Shown one piece after another: positions 10,716 through 21,643 of a DNA stretch of 64,000 nucleotides (position 1 is the stretch's first letter; every line of letters begins with the position of its first letter). The DNA comes from Vreelandella glaciei (GTDB lineage Bacteria > Pseudomonadota > Gammaproteobacteria > Pseudomonadales > Halomonadaceae). The translations under genes were made by a program, and so were the position numbers. The notes beneath the pieces are model-generated. The model was not told where the DNA came from, did no database searches, and was given only the letters and a program-made list of their open reading frames with translations. The stretch spans positions 124,001 through 188,000 of the forward strand of contig NZ_JACCDE010000001.1 in assembly GCF_013415125.1 (NCBI RefSeq), in the 5' to 3' direction.

Positions 10716-11798
10716 ATGTTACTTCACTTGGCGAATTTTCTGTCGCAGTACCAATCTGATTTTCAGGTCGTTAACTATTTAACCCTTCGCGTAATTTTAG
10801 GCGCTCTCACGTCGTTAATGCTCTGTTTATGGCTGGGGCCATGGATGATTCGGCGCCTCGTGGAAGGCCAGATCGGGCAATCCGTGCGTGACGATGGGCC
10901 GCAATCCCACCTCTCAAAAGCGGGCACCCCCACCATGGGGGGGGCAATGATTTTGCTGGCCATTGCCATCAGCACCTTGTTATGGGGTGACTTAACCAAT
11001 CTCTATATCTGGGTGGTGCTGGGTGTCACGCTCGGCTTCGGCGCCATCGGCTGGGTCGATGATTACCGCAAAGTAGTGGAAAAAAATCCACGCGGTTTAC
11101 CCGCTCGCTGGAAGTATTTCTGGCAGTCGGTGGTGGGTTTGGGGGCGGCGCTGTTGCTCTATTTAACCGCCTCCACGCCGGTCGAGACCAGCCTGCTGGT
11201 GCCGCTGTTCAAAGAGGTGGCTCTGCCGCTCGGTGTCTTCTATATCGTGCTTACCTATTTTGTGATTGTAGGGAGCTCCAACGCCGTCAATCTAACTGAT
11301 GGCTTAGATGGCCTGGCTATTATGCCGACGGTGCTCGTGGCCATGGGCTTATCGGTATTCGCTTATGCCAGTGGCAACACCGTTTTCGCCGAATATCTGC
11401 ATATTCCGTTTATTGCCGGAACCGGTGAATTAGCCGTGTTCTGCGCAACGATTGCTGGCGCTGGGCTGGGGTTTTTATGGTTTAACACTTATCCCGCCCA
11501 GGTCTTTATGGGCGACGTAGGTGCCTTGGCGTTAGGGGCTGCGCTGGGGGTGGTAGCCGTGATCGTACGCCAGGAGATTGTGCTGTTTATCATGGGCGGT
11601 GTTTTTGTCATGGAAACAGTGTCGGTCATCCTTCAGGTGGGATCCTACAAGCTCACCGGGCGTCGCATCTTCCGAATGGCGCCTTTGCATCATCACTATG
11701 AATTGAAAGGCTGGCCTGAGCCGCGGGTCATTGTCCGCTTTTGGATTATTACCGTGGTGCTGGTGCTGCTTGGCCTCGCAACGCTCAAAGTTCGTTAA
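10716..11798 (+). CDS. mraY: MraY, phospho-MurNAc-pentapeptide translocase
   Basis: 360 residues and about ten transmembrane segments. Family signatures [39 protein letters not shown] and [17 protein letters not shown] (HHH) are present, including the catalytic aspartates. It transfers phospho-MurNAc-pentapeptide to undecaprenyl phosphate to make lipid I at the inner membrane. Follows murF after 14 bases. Confidence 0.97.
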   Translation: MLLHLANFLSQYQSDFQVVNYLTLRVILGALTSLMLCLWLGPWMIRRLVEGQIGQSVRDDGPQSHLSKAGTPTMGGAMILLAIAISTLLWGDLTNLYIWVVLGVTLGFGAIGWVDDYRKVVEKNPRGLPARWKYFWQSVVGLGAALLLYLTASTPVETSLLVPLFKEVALPLGVFYIVLTYFVIVGSSNAVNLTDGLDGLAIMPTVLVAMGLSVFAYASGNTVFAEYLHIPFIAGTGELAVFCATIAGAGLGFLWFNTYPAQVFMGDVGALALGAALGVVAVIVRQEIVLFIMGGVFVMETVSVILQVGSYKLTGRRIFRMAPLHHHYELKGWPEPRVIVRFWIITVVLVLLGLATLKVR

Positions 11799-11856
11799 TG
11801 CATCTGACCATGAGTGCATCGACGGATCGTTGGCATGATGCGAGAGGGAGCTTGTA

Positions 11857-13245
11857 ATGGTTCAAGTAGCTAAGGGAGTAACGCTGGTTGTCGGGCTGGG
11901 GCTTTCCGGTCGGGCTATCTGCCGTCATTTAAGTCGCTTAGATGTACCTTACATGGTAGCGGACACGCGGGCCGAACCGCCGGGGCTTGATGATTTTCGC
12001 ACTGCGCATCCCGGGGTGGAAATTCACTGCGGCTCGCTTGCCGCGCTGGATCTGCGCGATGTGGAAGAGGTGGTGGTAAGCCCTGGGCTTGACCCGAGAA
12101 TGCCGGGCTTGAAAGAGCTGGCGGATCAGTTAAATCCTCGCACTGGGGAGCCGATGGTAGTGGGTGAGATGGCCCTGTTCGTGCGTGCCGCAAAGGCGCC
12201 CATCGCAGCGATTACCGGTTCTAATGCGAAGTCGACGGTGACCACGCTGCTCGGTGAAATGGCAGCGGAGGCAGGCGTGAATGCGGCAGTGGGTGGTAAT
12301 TTGGGCACCCCCGCGTTGGACTTGTTGGCCAGCCACCCGGATGCCGCGCTCTATATCCTTGAACTCTCGAGCTTTCAGCTGGAGACGACACCTTGTCTGG
12401 GGGCGAGCTGTGCCGCGTTCCTGAACCTGTCCGAAGATCACCTTGATCGTCACGGTGATATGCACGGTTATCGAACTGCAAAACAACGTATCTTTATCGG
12501 TGCCCAGCACGCGGTGGTGAATGGGGATGACCCTCTGTCATGGCCTGACTATCCCGTTGACCAAGTGGCCTACTTTTCCCATGACGCTCCGGTGGAGGGC
12601 CAGTGGGGGCTGGCGCGTGATCAAGGTAAATTAATGCTGATGCAGGGCGACACCCCCTGGTTGTCCATTGATGAGTTAAGCATGACTGGGCAGCACAATT
12701 ACCTTAATGCACTGGCTGCGCTAGCGATGGGGCAGGCGTTAGGGTTTGCAGCGGCGCCCATGTGTCGCGCACTGCGTGACTTTAAAGGGCTGGCACATCG
12801 CAGCGAAATGATAGCGCGTATCAACGATGTCACCTGGGTTAACGACACCAAGGGCACCAATGTGGGCGCTACTCTGGCAGCCATCAATGGCATTGGCGCT
12901 ACGCTGGAAGGACGTTTGATTTTATTGGCAGGCGGGGTTGGTAAGGGCGCGGATTTTACCCCGCTGGCCGAGCCTTTGAAGAAGTGTGCGCGTCATGTGC
13001 TGCTGTTTGGGTTGGATGCTCCGCGATTGGCGGAGGCGTTGGATGGTCACGTGACGACTCAGCAAGTAGACGATCTAACTCAGGCCATGCAAGCAGCGTT
13101 TAAAATCGCTCAGCCTGGAGACTGTGTGCTGCTATCACCTGCCTGTGCAAGCCTGGATCAGTTTGCTAATTACCAAGAACGTGGCGAGGTATTTCGCCGT
13201 TGGGTGCATCAACAGGCAGCGTCCACTACTGGGGGAGCGTCATGA
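11857..13245 (+). CDS. murD: MurD, UDP-MurNAc-L-Ala-D-Glu ligase
   Basis: 462 residues. Rossmann-like N-terminus VVGLGLSGRAICR, the ATP loop GSNAKSTVTTL (Ala replaces the usual Gly of GTNGKST, a variant I also associate with pseudomonad MurD), FLNLSEDHLDRH, and VNDTKGTNVGAT. It adds D-Glu to UDP-MurNAc-L-Ala. The stop overlaps the ftsW start as ATGA. Confidence 0.95.
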   Translation: MVQVAKGVTLVVGLGLSGRAICRHLSRLDVPYMVADTRAEPPGLDDFRTAHPGVEIHCGSLAALDLRDVEEVVVSPGLDPRMPGLKELADQLNPRTGEPMVVGEMALFVRAAKAPIAAITGSNAKSTVTTLLGEMAAEAGVNAAVGGNLGTPALDLLASHPDAALYILELSSFQLETTPCLGASCAAFLNLSEDHLDRHGDMHGYRTAKQRIFIGAQHAVVNGDDPLSWPDYPVDQVAYFSHDAPVEGQWGLARDQGKLMLMQGDTPWLSIDELSMTGQHNYLNALAALAMGQALGFAAAPMCRALRDFKGLAHRSEMIARINDVTWVNDTKGTNVGATLAAINGIGATLEGRLILLAGGVGKGADFTPLAEPLKKCARHVLLFGLDAPRLAEALDGHVTTQQVDDLTQAMQAAFKIAQPGDCVLLSPACASLDQFANYQERGEVFRRWVHQQAASTTGGAS

Positions 13246-14420
13246 GCCGGCTTCAGCGTCTGCGTACTGTTCTTACCACGCGTGATTTGCCTTGTGATAT
13301 CTGGCTGGTGATGGCGGCAGTAGCCTTAGCGGGTTTGGGCTGGGTAATGGTGAGTTCCGCTTCAATTGGCTTACTGGAAGATACTTACCACTACTCCCGC
13401 CAGCACGGCATTTTCCTAGTACTCGCTATCATGGCATGTGTATTTATGCTCTGTGTGCCGCTGGAAGCCTGGCGCCAGAATGCTGCGCTTATTCTGCTCG
13501 CCTCTATCTTTCTGTTGTTTCTAGTACTGATTATTGGCCAGGAGATCAACGGCAGTAAGCGCTGGATAGCGTTGCCGGGGCCATTGCCTAGTTTGCAGGT
13601 CTCTGAATTTGCCAAAATTGGGCTGATTTTTTATATGGCGGCATTTATGTCGCGTTTTACCTACGATTTGCGACGGCGCGCATTCAGCATGTGGCGCCCA
13701 TTAGCCGTGCTGGCGGTTCCTGCCGGGCTGCTGTTTCTAGCCCCGGATTTTGGCGGCATGGTGGTCTTTACCGTTTGCGTTATCGGTATGCTGATGATGA
13801 GTGGCGCATCGCTAGTACTGCTTGTGGGCAGTGGCGCGCTGCTTGGCTCAGGGGCGGTTATGATGGTGGTGATAGAGCCCTATCGACTGGCGCGTTGGAC
13901 TAGTTTTCTTGACCCCTGGGCAGATCAATTTGCGACAGGTTACCAATTAACCCAGGCGCTGATTGCCTTCGGGCGAGGGCACGTGACTGGCACCGGCCTG
14001 GGCAACAGTGTGCAAAAACTACACTACCTGCCGGAAGCGCATACCGATTTTATCTTTGCGGTGATCGCCGAGGAGCTCGGAATGATCGGCGCGATTATTG
14101 TCGTGCTGCTGTTTACGCTATTTATTGCGCGCGCTATGTGGGTAGGGCGCAAAGCGGAGATGGCCGGGCATCTTTTTGGCGCTTATGTAAGTTACGGCAT
14201 CGGGTTTATTGTGGCTGCGCAGGCGTTTATTAATATGGCGGTAAGTTCCGGGCTGTTGCCAACCAAGGGTTTAACATTGCCGCTAATGAGCTATGGCGGT
14301 TCAAGTCTATTGGTGACTGGCGTGATGGTGGGGCTGCTGCTGCGCACGGATGCCGAAACGCGTCACCGCCCCCGGGCGTCCACCCCGTATAAATCGCGCC
14401 ATGAACCGCGTTTATCGTAA
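13242..14420 (+). CDS. ftsW: FtsW, septal SEDS peptidoglycan polymerase
   Basis: 392 residues from the ATG at 13242, preceded by GGGGGAG; an in-frame start 42 bases further upstream lies deep in murD and is less likely. About ten transmembrane segments with SEDS signatures GSKRWIALPGP, PEAHTDFIFAVIAEELG and GLTLPLMSYGGSSL. It polymerises lipid II at the septum together with FtsI. It overlaps murD by four bases. Confidence 0.95.
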   Translation: MSRLQRLRTVLTTRDLPCDIWLVMAAVALAGLGWVMVSSASIGLLEDTYHYSRQHGIFLVLAIMACVFMLCVPLEAWRQNAALILLASIFLLFLVLIIGQEINGSKRWIALPGPLPSLQVSEFAKIGLIFYMAAFMSRFTYDLRRRAFSMWRPLAVLAVPAGLLFLAPDFGGMVVFTVCVIGMLMMSGASLVLLVGSGALLGSGAVMMVVIEPYRLARWTSFLDPWADQFATGYQLTQALIAFGRGHVTGTGLGNSVQKLHYLPEAHTDFIFAVIAEELGMIGAIIVVLLFTLFIARAMWVGRKAEMAGHLFGAYVSYGIGFIVAAQAFINMAVSSGLLPTKGLTLPLMSYGGSSLLVTGVMVGLLLRTDAETRHRPRASTPYKSRHEPRLS

Positions 14421-14453
14421 CGTTATGCCGCTTGGTGCTATCAGGAGTTTGAT

Positions 14454-15551
14454 GTGAAGACTAATGTTAGGCGACGAGTGCTGATAATGGCAGGTGGCAC
14501 CGGCGGCCATGTGTTCCCGGCGCTTTCCCTCGCCAACGCACTGCAGAAGCAGCAGGTGGATGTTGAGTGGCTGGGCAGCCCCAGGGGGATTGAGAACCGT
14601 CTGGTGCCTGAGGCGGGTATTAGATTGCATACTATTGCCATCAGCGGGCTGCGCGGTAACGGCATAACCGGCTGGCTAAAGGCGCCGCTGAATCTCACCC
14701 GTGCAGTCTTAGAAGCGCGGACGGTGATTCGAGAGTTCAAGCCGCATGTCGTGGTTGGCCTGGGTGGCTTTGCCAGTGGCCCCGGCGGGTTGGCGGCTTG
14801 GTTGACGCGCATCCCCCTGGTTATCCATGAACAGAACGCTGTGGCAGGGCTGACAAATCGTGTTTTATCGCGACTGGCTAAGCGTACCTACGCCGCCTTC
14901 CCAGAAGCCTTTGGCTCGCGCGCCGAAGTGATTGGTAATCCCGTACGTGACGATATTGCTGCCTTGGGTAGTACACCGCGGAATGTTGATGAGCTCTCTG
15001 CACGGCCACTGCGTCTGCTAGTGGTGGGGGGCTCGCTTGGCGCAGTGGCACTAAACGAACGCTTGGCGCCAGCGCTTGCTGCACTGCCTGTTGAGCAGCG
15101 ACCCGAGGTCCGCCATCAGGCGGGTAAGGATCGTGATGTTGCGACTGCCGAAAATTATCAGCAGCACGGCGTAAACGCTGAGGTTAGTCCCTTTATTGAT
15201 GATATGGCTGCTGCTTATGAGTGGGCCGATTTAGTGGTATGCCGCTCTGGTGCGCTCACCGTGGCCGAGCTGGCCGCCGCCGCCAAGCCTGCATTGCTGG
15301 TGCCTTTTCCCTTTGCGGTCGATGACCATCAGCGTATCAACGCGCAGGTGTTAGTTAAGGCGGGGGCCGCCAAGTGCGTTGTACAGTCTGAGCTGACGGT
15401 TGAGCGTTTAAGCGACTTTTTAAATGAATTGCTCGTCCCCAATACCCTGGCTGCGATGGCGGCGAACGCCCGTCAGGCCGCGCATTTGGATGCGACTCAG
15501 CGCTTGGCTGAAGGGTGTTTGGCGATGATAAAGCTAGGAGATTCTGCGTGA
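14454..15551 (+). CDS. murG: MurG, lipid II-forming GlcNAc transferase
   Basis: 365 residues, GTG start preceded by AGGAG. Glycine-rich N-terminus [37 protein letters not shown], and the UDP-GlcNAc site [14 protein letters not shown] are diagnostic. It transfers GlcNAc to lipid I on the inner leaflet to give lipid II. It ends in a GTGA overlap with murC. Confidence 0.96.
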   Translation: MKTNVRRRVLIMAGGTGGHVFPALSLANALQKQQVDVEWLGSPRGIENRLVPEAGIRLHTIAISGLRGNGITGWLKAPLNLTRAVLEARTVIREFKPHVVVGLGGFASGPGGLAAWLTRIPLVIHEQNAVAGLTNRVLSRLAKRTYAAFPEAFGSRAEVIGNPVRDDIAALGSTPRNVDELSARPLRLLVVGGSLGAVALNERLAPALAALPVEQRPEVRHQAGKDRDVATAENYQQHGVNAEVSPFIDDMAAAYEWADLVVCRSGALTVAELAAAAKPALLVPFPFAVDDHQRINAQVLVKAGAAKCVVQSELTVERLSDFLNELLVPNTLAAMAANARQAAHLDATQRLAEGCLAMIKLGDSA

Positions 15552-17017
15552 TCGATAAAGACAAACCCACGACACCCTCACGTGGCACTCCCGCTGGCCC
15601 AGGTATGCGTCGCATTCGGCGCATTCATTTTGTGGGTATAGGTGGCGCTGGTATGTGCGGTATCGCAGAGGTGCTAACCAACCAGGGCTACATCGTCAGC
15701 GGTAGTGATATGAAAAACTCTTCAGTCGTCGAGCGACTGCGCCAATGTGGTGTATGCGTGGCGATTGGTCATGCTGAAGCAAACGTAGAAAGCGCTGACG
15801 TGGTGGTGGTGTCTAGCGCAATCGATGAAACCAACCCTGAAATTCGCTGGGCCCACGAGCATCGTGTACCGGTCGTGCGCCGGGCTGAGATGCTCGCCGA
15901 GCTGATGCGCTTCCGTCACGGTATTGCCGTAGCGGGTACCCATGGCAAAACCACCACGACCAGTTTGACGGCGACCCTGCTGGCAGAGGGGGGGTTAGAC
16001 CCGACCTTTGTGATCGGCGGCAAGCTGACCAGCGCCGGTACTAATGCTCGCCTGGGCGAGGGCGACTACCTTGTTGCCGAAGCCGATGAGTCCGATGCCT
16101 CATTTCTGCACCTGCAGCCAATGGTATCCATCGTTACCAATATCGATGCTGACCATATGGCGACCTATGGCGGTGATTTTGAGCGGCTGAAAAGTACCTT
16201 TATCGAATTTCTGCATAATCTACCGTTTTATGGCCTGGCGGTGCTGTGTATCGATGACCCGCATGTCCGTGTGCTGTGCGATCAGGTGAAGCGGCAATTT
16301 GTGACCTATGGGTTTGATAGCGATGCTGACTATCGCATTGTCGATTTTGCCCAGCGCGAAGGAGAAGTTTCGTTTACTGCGTTACGCCCAGGTGGCGCTG
16401 AGCCGCTAGCGGTACGCTTGGCCATGCCTGGGCGGCACAATGCTCTCAACGCCATGGCGGCGATTGTTGTGGCTACTGATGCAGGCGTCAGCGATAGTGC
16501 AATTTTGAGTGGGTTGGCGAGCTTTGCAGGCGTGGGTCGTCGGTTTCAGGTGCATGGGCATTTCCCTGCACCTAAAGGCGGCGGCGACATCATGCTGGTG
16601 GATGACTACGGTCACCATCCGCGTGAAGTCGACATGGTTATTCAGGCCGTTCGCGCTGGGTGGCCCGAGCGCCGCCTGGTGATGCTTTACCAACCCCATC
16701 GCTATAGCCGTACCCGCGATTTGTATGAAGACTTTGTACGCGTACTTTCCCAAGTCGATACGTTGGTGCTGCTCGATGTTTACAGCGCCGGTGAAGCTAT
16801 TATTCCTGGTGCCGAGGGGAGAACCCTGGCCGGGTCGATTCGCCAGCGTGGAGAAGTCGACCCACTCTTTGTCGAGCATAAGCACGAGTTACCGGTGCTG
16901 TTAGCCAATGTGTTACGGCCAGGCGATATTTTAATTACCCAGGGTGCTGGTGATGTGGGGGGGATTTCCCTGCGTCTGGCACAGGCACAGCTAGCGATGA
17001 ACGAGGTAGATCTGTGA
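15548..17017 (+). CDS. murC: MurC, UDP-MurNAc-L-alanine ligase
   Basis: 489 residues from the GTG at 15548 (AGGAG upstream, GTGA overlap with murG); a further in-frame GTG upstream is not needed. [18 protein letters not shown], the ATP loop [26 protein letters not shown] and [10 protein letters not shown] are intact. It commits UDP-MurNAc to peptide assembly. A GTGA overlap couples it to ddl. Confidence 0.96.
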   Translation: MIDKDKPTTPSRGTPAGPGMRRIRRIHFVGIGGAGMCGIAEVLTNQGYIVSGSDMKNSSVVERLRQCGVCVAIGHAEANVESADVVVVSSAIDETNPEIRWAHEHRVPVVRRAEMLAELMRFRHGIAVAGTHGKTTTTSLTATLLAEGGLDPTFVIGGKLTSAGTNARLGEGDYLVAEADESDASFLHLQPMVSIVTNIDADHMATYGGDFERLKSTFIEFLHNLPFYGLAVLCIDDPHVRVLCDQVKRQFVTYGFDSDADYRIVDFAQREGEVSFTALRPGGAEPLAVRLAMPGRHNALNAMAAIVVATDAGVSDSAILSGLASFAGVGRRFQVHGHFPAPKGGGDIMLVDDYGHHPREVDMVIQAVRAGWPERRLVMLYQPHRYSRTRDLYEDFVRVLSQVDTLVLLDVYSAGEAIIPGAEGRTLAGSIRQRGEVDPLFVEHKHELPVLLANVLRPGDILITQGAGDVGGISLRLAQAQLAMNEVDL

Positions 17018-17955
17018 GCGTTGACGTAACAAACCCTGAGTCGCACGGAAAAGTCGTTGTCGTTTACGGCGGTACGTCTGCTGAACGCGAGGTATCGCTT
17101 AAAAGCGGGGCGGCAGTACTTGAGGCCCTTCAGCGTAAGGGCATCGATGCCTGTGGTTATGACCCCCGCGACAACGGCCTGGTGGGATTAGAGCAGCTGG
17201 CTCCTTCGGTGGTCTTCGTTGCCTTGCATGGACGCGGCGGTGAAGACGGCACGCTTCAGGGGGCGCTGGAGCTGCTCAATATTCCCTATACCGGGAGTGG
17301 CGTGCTTGCCTCAGCGTTGGGTATGGATAAGCAGCGCACCAAGCAAGTATGGAGTGCGGTTGGCTTGCCGACGCCAGAGAGCATCATGCTGGATGCCGGT
17401 TCGGATTGGTCAGCCGTGGTCGCTCAGCTTGGCTTGCCGCTGATTGTGAAACCCGTGCATGAAGGCTCAACGCTAGGTATTAGCATTGTCAAAAGTCAGG
17501 CGGCGCTTGAGGCTGCGTATCACGAGGCAGCACAGTTCGACGCCCGCGTCATGGCTGAGCGCTTTATCGTCGGCGACGAATACACGGTTGCGCTGCTAGG
17601 CGATCAAGTGTTGCCAGCGATTCGGGTTGAAGTCCCGGGCGGTTTCTATGATTACGAAGCCAAATATATCGCCAATACCACGCAGTACCATTTGCCATGT
17701 GGCCTGGCAACGGAGCAGGAAGCAGCGCTGGCGGATCTATGCCAGCAGGCATTTGCCGCCATCGGCGGGGTAGGCTGGGGGCGTGTTGATGTGATGCACG
17801 ATAGCGAAGGGCGTTTCTGGCTGTTGGAAGTTAATACCGTGCCTGGGATGACCGACCATAGCTTGGTTCCCCAGGCAGCGGCACATGCGGGTATCTCTTT
17901 TGACGAGCTGGTGATGGAAATATTGAATACCGCTGGCAGGCAGTTATCGCTATGA
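17014..17955 (+). CDS. ddl: Ddl, D-alanine-D-alanine ligase (DdlB type)
   Basis: 313 residues, GTG start in the murC stop overlap. ATP-grasp enzyme: [48 protein letters not shown] and [16 protein letters not shown] carry the substrate-binding and metal-binding residues. It makes the D-Ala-D-Ala used by MurF. Position between murC and ftsQ is the classical DdlB location. Confidence 0.96.
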   Translation: MSVDVTNPESHGKVVVVYGGTSAEREVSLKSGAAVLEALQRKGIDACGYDPRDNGLVGLEQLAPSVVFVALHGRGGEDGTLQGALELLNIPYTGSGVLASALGMDKQRTKQVWSAVGLPTPESIMLDAGSDWSAVVAQLGLPLIVKPVHEGSTLGISIVKSQAALEAAYHEAAQFDARVMAERFIVGDEYTVALLGDQVLPAIRVEVPGGFYDYEAKYIANTTQYHLPCGLATEQEAALADLCQQAFAAIGGVGWGRVDVMHDSEGRFWLLEVNTVPGMTDHSLVPQAAAHAGISFDELVMEILNTAGRQLSL

Positions 17956-17979
17956 CGAGTTTGTTATGAAGGGTGCCTT

Positions 17980-18693
17980 ATGAAAAGGCGTAATGCCTGG
18001 TTGGGCGTTATTCTATTAGCCTTGCTGATGGGCGCCGGTGGCCGGGCGCTTTGGCTGTGGTTAGATCGCCCTATTGAGCGGGTGTCTATTCGCGGTGAGT
18101 GGGAATACGTCAGCGCCGACTATCTGCGTACCCAGCTGGCGCCCCTGGTGGTCGATGCCACCTGGCTTTCGGCGGATCTGGGTGAGTTGCGTGACCGCGC
18201 CCTGCAAGTCGGCTGGCTAAATGAAGTGCGAATTACGCGCGAATGGCCGAATGCGTTAATGTTTGAGCTCATTGAACAACAGCCCGTCGCACGCTGGAAT
18301 GATGATTTCTTGCTTAATCCTGAGGGAGAGCCTTTCGCATTTGCACCATTAAACCCGCCTTCGGGTTTGCCTGATATGGCGGGTCCTGTCGGTAGCAGCG
18401 AGGAAGTGTTGCAATACTATCATCGGCTGTTGCCGCACTTTACTCAGTTATCACTTGATCTTACACAACTTCGTTTAGAGCCGCGTGGGGCTTGGCGGCT
18501 GCAATTAAATGACGGCGCTTGGGTGATGTTAGGGCGTCGTCAGCACGAAGTTCGATTGGCGCGTTTATCTGCTTCTTGGCAAAGGGAGTTGTACTCTCTT
18601 GGTGATCAGATCCGCTATATAGATCTCCGTTACCCTAATGGTGTCGCCGTAGCGTGGCATGGAGAAAGTGAATTTGCTGTGCAAGATGAGTAA
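17980..18693 (+). CDS. ftsQ: FtsQ, divisome assembly protein
   Basis: 237 residues. A short basic cytoplasmic start, one transmembrane helix (about 8-27), a POTRA domain with IERVSIRGEWEYVS (about 32-45), then the FtsQ/DivIB beta domain ending in RYIDLRYPNGVAVAW. It links FtsBL to the early divisome. The gene ends at a 312-base gap before ftsA. Confidence 0.92.
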   Translation: MKRRNAWLGVILLALLMGAGGRALWLWLDRPIERVSIRGEWEYVSADYLRTQLAPLVVDATWLSADLGELRDRALQVGWLNEVRITREWPNALMFELIEQQPVARWNDDFLLNPEGEPFAFAPLNPPSGLPDMAGPVGSSEEVLQYYHRLLPHFTQLSLDLTQLRLEPRGAWRLQLNDGAWVMLGRRQHEVRLARLSASWQRELYSLGDQIRYIDLRYPNGVAVAWHGESEFAVQDE

Positions 18694-18804
18694 CTCTTCT
18701 ATTACTTGATGCAAATAAGGTGTAAAAGTGAGTGGTTGCCATCGATGAAAAAGCCAATAATCGGCTTTAAATTGCTTTCAATGCCTATTATTGTGGGTTC
18801 GTAC

Positions 18805-18821
18805 TAGTCGTATTACGACTA
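18805..18821. repeat. Perfect inverted repeat, candidate operator
   Basis: TAGTCGT-ATT-ACGACTA is a 7-base-pair dyad with a 3-base centre, ending 7 bases before the putative -10 box TATACT. It occupies the -35 position, so a protein bound here would block that promoter or replace the missing -35 contact. Confidence 0.5.
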
Positions 18822-18853
18822 TTGTTTCTATACTATGGGCCAGATGATGGTTA

Positions 18854-18906
18854 AGTGGTTTTAAATTCCAGCTATTTGTACTTAGTCAGTAACTGAGAAA
18901 ACCACT
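18854..18906 (+). promoter_or_regulatory. Stem-loop in the predicted ftsA leader
   Basis: Arms AGTGGTTTT (18854-18862) and AAAACCACT (18898-18906) are exactly complementary and enclose a second dyad, TCAGT-A-ACTGA (18886-18896). No T-run follows, so it is not an obvious terminator. It lies 99 bases before the ftsA start. Confidence 0.5.
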
Positions 18907-19005
18907 GTTTATTTTGGGTAGTACGCCTTCAATGTTAAGCGTTGGATTAAGCGTCACCCTATTAATATTTATTTTTAACAATGACGCAAGGAGATTTCCC
19001 GACTC

Positions 19006-20295
19006 ATGGCAGGCTCACCCAACGCATCCAATATGGTGGTCGGGCTGGACATTGGAACGTCCAAGGTCGTCGCGATAGTCGGTCAACCCACCGATGACGG
19101 CGGAATTGAAATTGCCGGTATTGGCTCGCACCCCTCGCGCGGAATGAAGCGCGGTGTTGTGATCAATATTGAATCAACGGTGCAGTCTATCCAGCGGGCC
19201 GTTGAAGAAGCCGAGTTGATGGCTGGCTGTGATATTCATTCGGTATATGTTGGCGTTGCCGGTAGTCATATCAGTTCAATGAACTCTGATGGTGTCGTGG
19301 CTATTAAAGAGCGAGAAGTGACTCCCTCTGATATTGAGCGCGTTATTGATTCTGCTCGTGCCCGCGCTATCTCGGAAGGTCAGCGCGTATTACATGTACT
19401 CCCGCAAGAGTTTTCAATTGATGCTCAGGGAGGAATCCGTGAGCCGCTGGGCATGTCCGGCGTGCGTTTGGAAGCTCAGGTGCATTTAGTCACGGCTGCG
19501 TTGAATGCTGTTCAGAATATTGAAAAGTGTGTTCGTCGCTGCGGATTAGAAGTAGATGCTATTATTTTAGAGCAGCTTGCCTCAAGCATGGCCGTACTGA
19601 CGGAAGATGAGCGTGAGCTGGGCGTCTGTATGGTGGACATTGGTGGCGGCACCACCGACATGGCAATTTTTAGTGAAGGTGCCATACGTCACACGGCGGT
19701 TATACCTATTGCGGGCGACCAAGTCACTAACGATATTGCCATGGCCCTGCGAACGCCAACCCAACACGCTGAAGAGATTAAAGTTAAATATGCTTGCGCG
19801 CTAACTCACTTAGCGTCAAGCGATGAAATGATTAAAGTACCTAGCGTAGGTGATCGTCCTGCGCGTGATCTATCGCGTCAAGCGCTCGCTGAAGTGGTAG
19901 AGCCACGCTACGAAGAGCTATTTACGCTAGTAAGAGATGAATTGCGCCGAAGTGGCTATGAAGACATGGTGGCTGCTGGGATTGTGCTTACCGGTGGAAC
20001 TTCGCGCATGGAAGGGGTTAGCGAATTGGCGGAAGAGATTTTCCACATGCCCGTTCGTATCGCATGTCCACAGAATGTAAGAGGTTTGGCGGACGTCGTT
20101 TGTAACCCCATTTATGCGACGGGGGTTGGTCTGCTGCATTATGCCTTGCAGGAAACGCGTCATGGGCAAGGTCTAAGAAGCCACGGGGGAGTGGTTGCAG
20201 CCCATAAGGGTCGCAACGAGCTTGCCCGGCGTGATATCAAGGAAGACCATTCGGCGCTGGCAAGAATTAAAGGCTGGTTCAAAGGAAATTTCTGA
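19006..20295 (+). CDS. ftsA: FtsA, actin-like Z-ring membrane tether
   Basis: 429 residues. Actin-fold ATPase: [30 protein letters not shown] and [12 protein letters not shown] carry the phosphate and adenosine motifs; the C-terminus IKGWFKGNF is the amphipathic membrane-targeting helix. It anchors FtsZ filaments. AAGGAG lies upstream with an unusually long spacing of about 12 bases to the ATG. Followed by ftsZ after 34 bases. Confidence 0.96.
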   Translation: MAGSPNASNMVVGLDIGTSKVVAIVGQPTDDGGIEIAGIGSHPSRGMKRGVVINIESTVQSIQRAVEEAELMAGCDIHSVYVGVAGSHISSMNSDGVVAIKEREVTPSDIERVIDSARARAISEGQRVLHVLPQEFSIDAQGGIREPLGMSGVRLEAQVHLVTAALNAVQNIEKCVRRCGLEVDAIILEQLASSMAVLTEDERELGVCMVDIGGGTTDMAIFSEGAIRHTAVIPIAGDQVTNDIAMALRTPTQHAEEIKVKYACALTHLASSDEMIKVPSVGDRPARDLSRQALAEVVEPRYEELFTLVRDELRRSGYEDMVAAGIVLTGGTSRMEGVSELAEEIFHMPVRIACPQNVRGLADVVCNPIYATGVGLLHYALQETRHGQGLRSHGGVVAAHKGRNELARRDIKEDHSALARIKGWFKGNF

Positions 20296-20329
20296 CAGGG
20301 CCGCAAGCGCGGTTCAGGAGACGGGGCTT

Positions 20330-21508
20330 ATGTTCGAATTGGTAGATAACGCACCCTCGAGCAGTGCGGTCATCAAAGTGGTTGGTGTTGGCGGCGGTGG
20401 CGGCAATGCTGTTAACCACATGGTCGAAAGCAATATTGAAGGCGTTGAGTTTATCTGCGCTAACACTGACGCCCAGGCGCTTAAGCGCTGTTCAGCAAAA
20501 ACCGTGTTGCAACTGGGTAGCGAAATCACTAAAGGATTAGGTGCAGGTGCCAATCCCGACGTGGGGCGGCAGGCGGCTATGGAAGACCGCGAGCGTATCG
20601 CGGAATTGCTGGTCGGCGCCGATATGGTGTTTATCACTGCTGGTATGGGCGGTGGCACCGGTACTGGTGGTGCGCCCGTGGTGGCTCAGGTCGCTAAAGA
20701 GCTTGGGATTCTTACCGTCGCGGTAGTGACGCGCCCCTTCCCCTTTGAAGGGCCGAAGCGAATGCGCGCCGCTGAGGAGGGCATGAAAGAGCTCTCCGAG
20801 CACGTTGATTCGTTGATCACGATTCCCAACGAAAAGCTGCTTTCCGTATTGGGCAAAAACGCCACGCTGCTAACAGCCTTCAGTGCGGCGAACGATGTGC
20901 TGCTAGGCGCTGTGCAAGGTATCGCAGAGCTGATTACCAGCCCAGGTATCATTAACGTCGATTTTGCTGATGTTCGCACCGTAATGTCTGAAATGGGCAT
21001 GGCGATGATGGGTACCGGTGGGGCGACGGGCGAGAATCGTGCTCGTGAAGCTGCCGAAAAGGCTATTCGCAGTCCGCTGCTGGAAGATATCGACCTGCAT
21101 GGCGCGCGCGGTATTTTGGTTAACATCACCGCTGGTCCCGATTTATCAATCGGTGAGTTCAATGATGTTGGCGCTACCGTTCAAGAGTTTGCTTCTCCAG
21201 ATGCCACCATCGTCGTTGGCACCTCCATTGACATGGAGATGTCTGATGAGCTGCGCGTCACGGTTGTTGCCGCAGGCCTAGATGGCCAGAAAGCCAAAAC
21301 CACCGCACGCGAACCGGCGCGCCGTTCAGCGGCGGAATCAACATCCGATTATCGCAAAATGCAGCAACCTACGGTGATGCGTCAGCAGGCGACAGCGCGT
21401 GCTGAAGCACCCGAAGCTGCCGCTAAACCTCGTCCTGAGAAGCGTCGCTCTACTGAAGCTGATGACTATTTGGACATCCCCGCGTTTCTACGCCGCCAGG
21501 CGGATTGA
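20330..21508 (+). CDS. ftsZ: FtsZ, tubulin-like division GTPase
   Basis: 392 residues from the ATG at 20330 preceded by CAGGAG; the in-frame upstream extension overlaps ftsA and is rejected. Tubulin signature [14 protein letters not shown] (about 107-120), [11 protein letters not shown] and the T7 region are intact. A basic, Ala-rich linker (about 317-375) leads to the conserved C-terminal peptide [12 protein letters not shown] that binds FtsA and ZipA. It forms the Z ring. Confidence 0.97.
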   Translation: MFELVDNAPSSSAVIKVVGVGGGGGNAVNHMVESNIEGVEFICANTDAQALKRCSAKTVLQLGSEITKGLGAGANPDVGRQAAMEDRERIAELLVGADMVFITAGMGGGTGTGGAPVVAQVAKELGILTVAVVTRPFPFEGPKRMRAAEEGMKELSEHVDSLITIPNEKLLSVLGKNATLLTAFSAANDVLLGAVQGIAELITSPGIINVDFADVRTVMSEMGMAMMGTGGATGENRAREAAEKAIRSPLLEDIDLHGARGILVNITAGPDLSIGEFNDVGATVQEFASPDATIVVGTSIDMEMSDELRVTVVAAGLDGQKAKTTAREPARRSAAESTSDYRKMQQPTVMRQQATARAEAPEAAAKPRPEKRRSTEADDYLDIPAFLRRQAD

Positions 21509-21530
21509 TTCTCGATAACAGTCTCACTGT

Positions 21531-21575
21531 AACAGCGGGCGAGCGTTTTATTGGCTAAAACGCTCGCTTGCTGTT
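21531..21575 (+). terminator. Long hairpin between ftsZ and lpxC
   Basis: An outer stem AACAGC/GCTGTT and an inner stem GCGAGCGTTTTA/TAAAACGCTCGC form a strong hairpin just after the ftsZ stop. No T-run follows it, so it may attenuate, process or stabilise the 3' end of ftsZ mRNA rather than stop all transcription into lpxC. Confidence 0.55.
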
Positions 21576-21643
21576 AAAGTGAACACTGTTTGATAACTTT
21601 TTCCCCTGCGGTTATTACCGTCATCAGAGTTCGGCTACTATCC

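Larger units (their letters stand above)
18694..19005 (+). promoter_or_regulatory. ftsQ-ftsA regulatory gap, putative promoter and leader
   Basis: A 312-base AT-rich stretch, unlike the near-zero spacing elsewhere in the cluster. It holds a short hairpin (AAAGCC/GGCTTT, 18750-18768) that could end ftsQ transcripts, the perfect inverted repeat TAGTCGTATTACGACTA (18805-18821), a good -10 candidate TATACT (18829-18834) without a clear -35, and a 9-base-pair stem-loop further down. No convincing ORF is present. In other gammaproteobacteria promoters for ftsA and ftsZ lie in ftsQ or ftsA; here the promoter role is inferred from position and sequence only. Confidence 0.55.

Noticed and set aside
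12200..12240. Non-consensus P-loop in MurD (GSNAKST)
   Set aside because: I believe this variant is normal in related gammaproteobacterial MurD; not evidence of inactivation.
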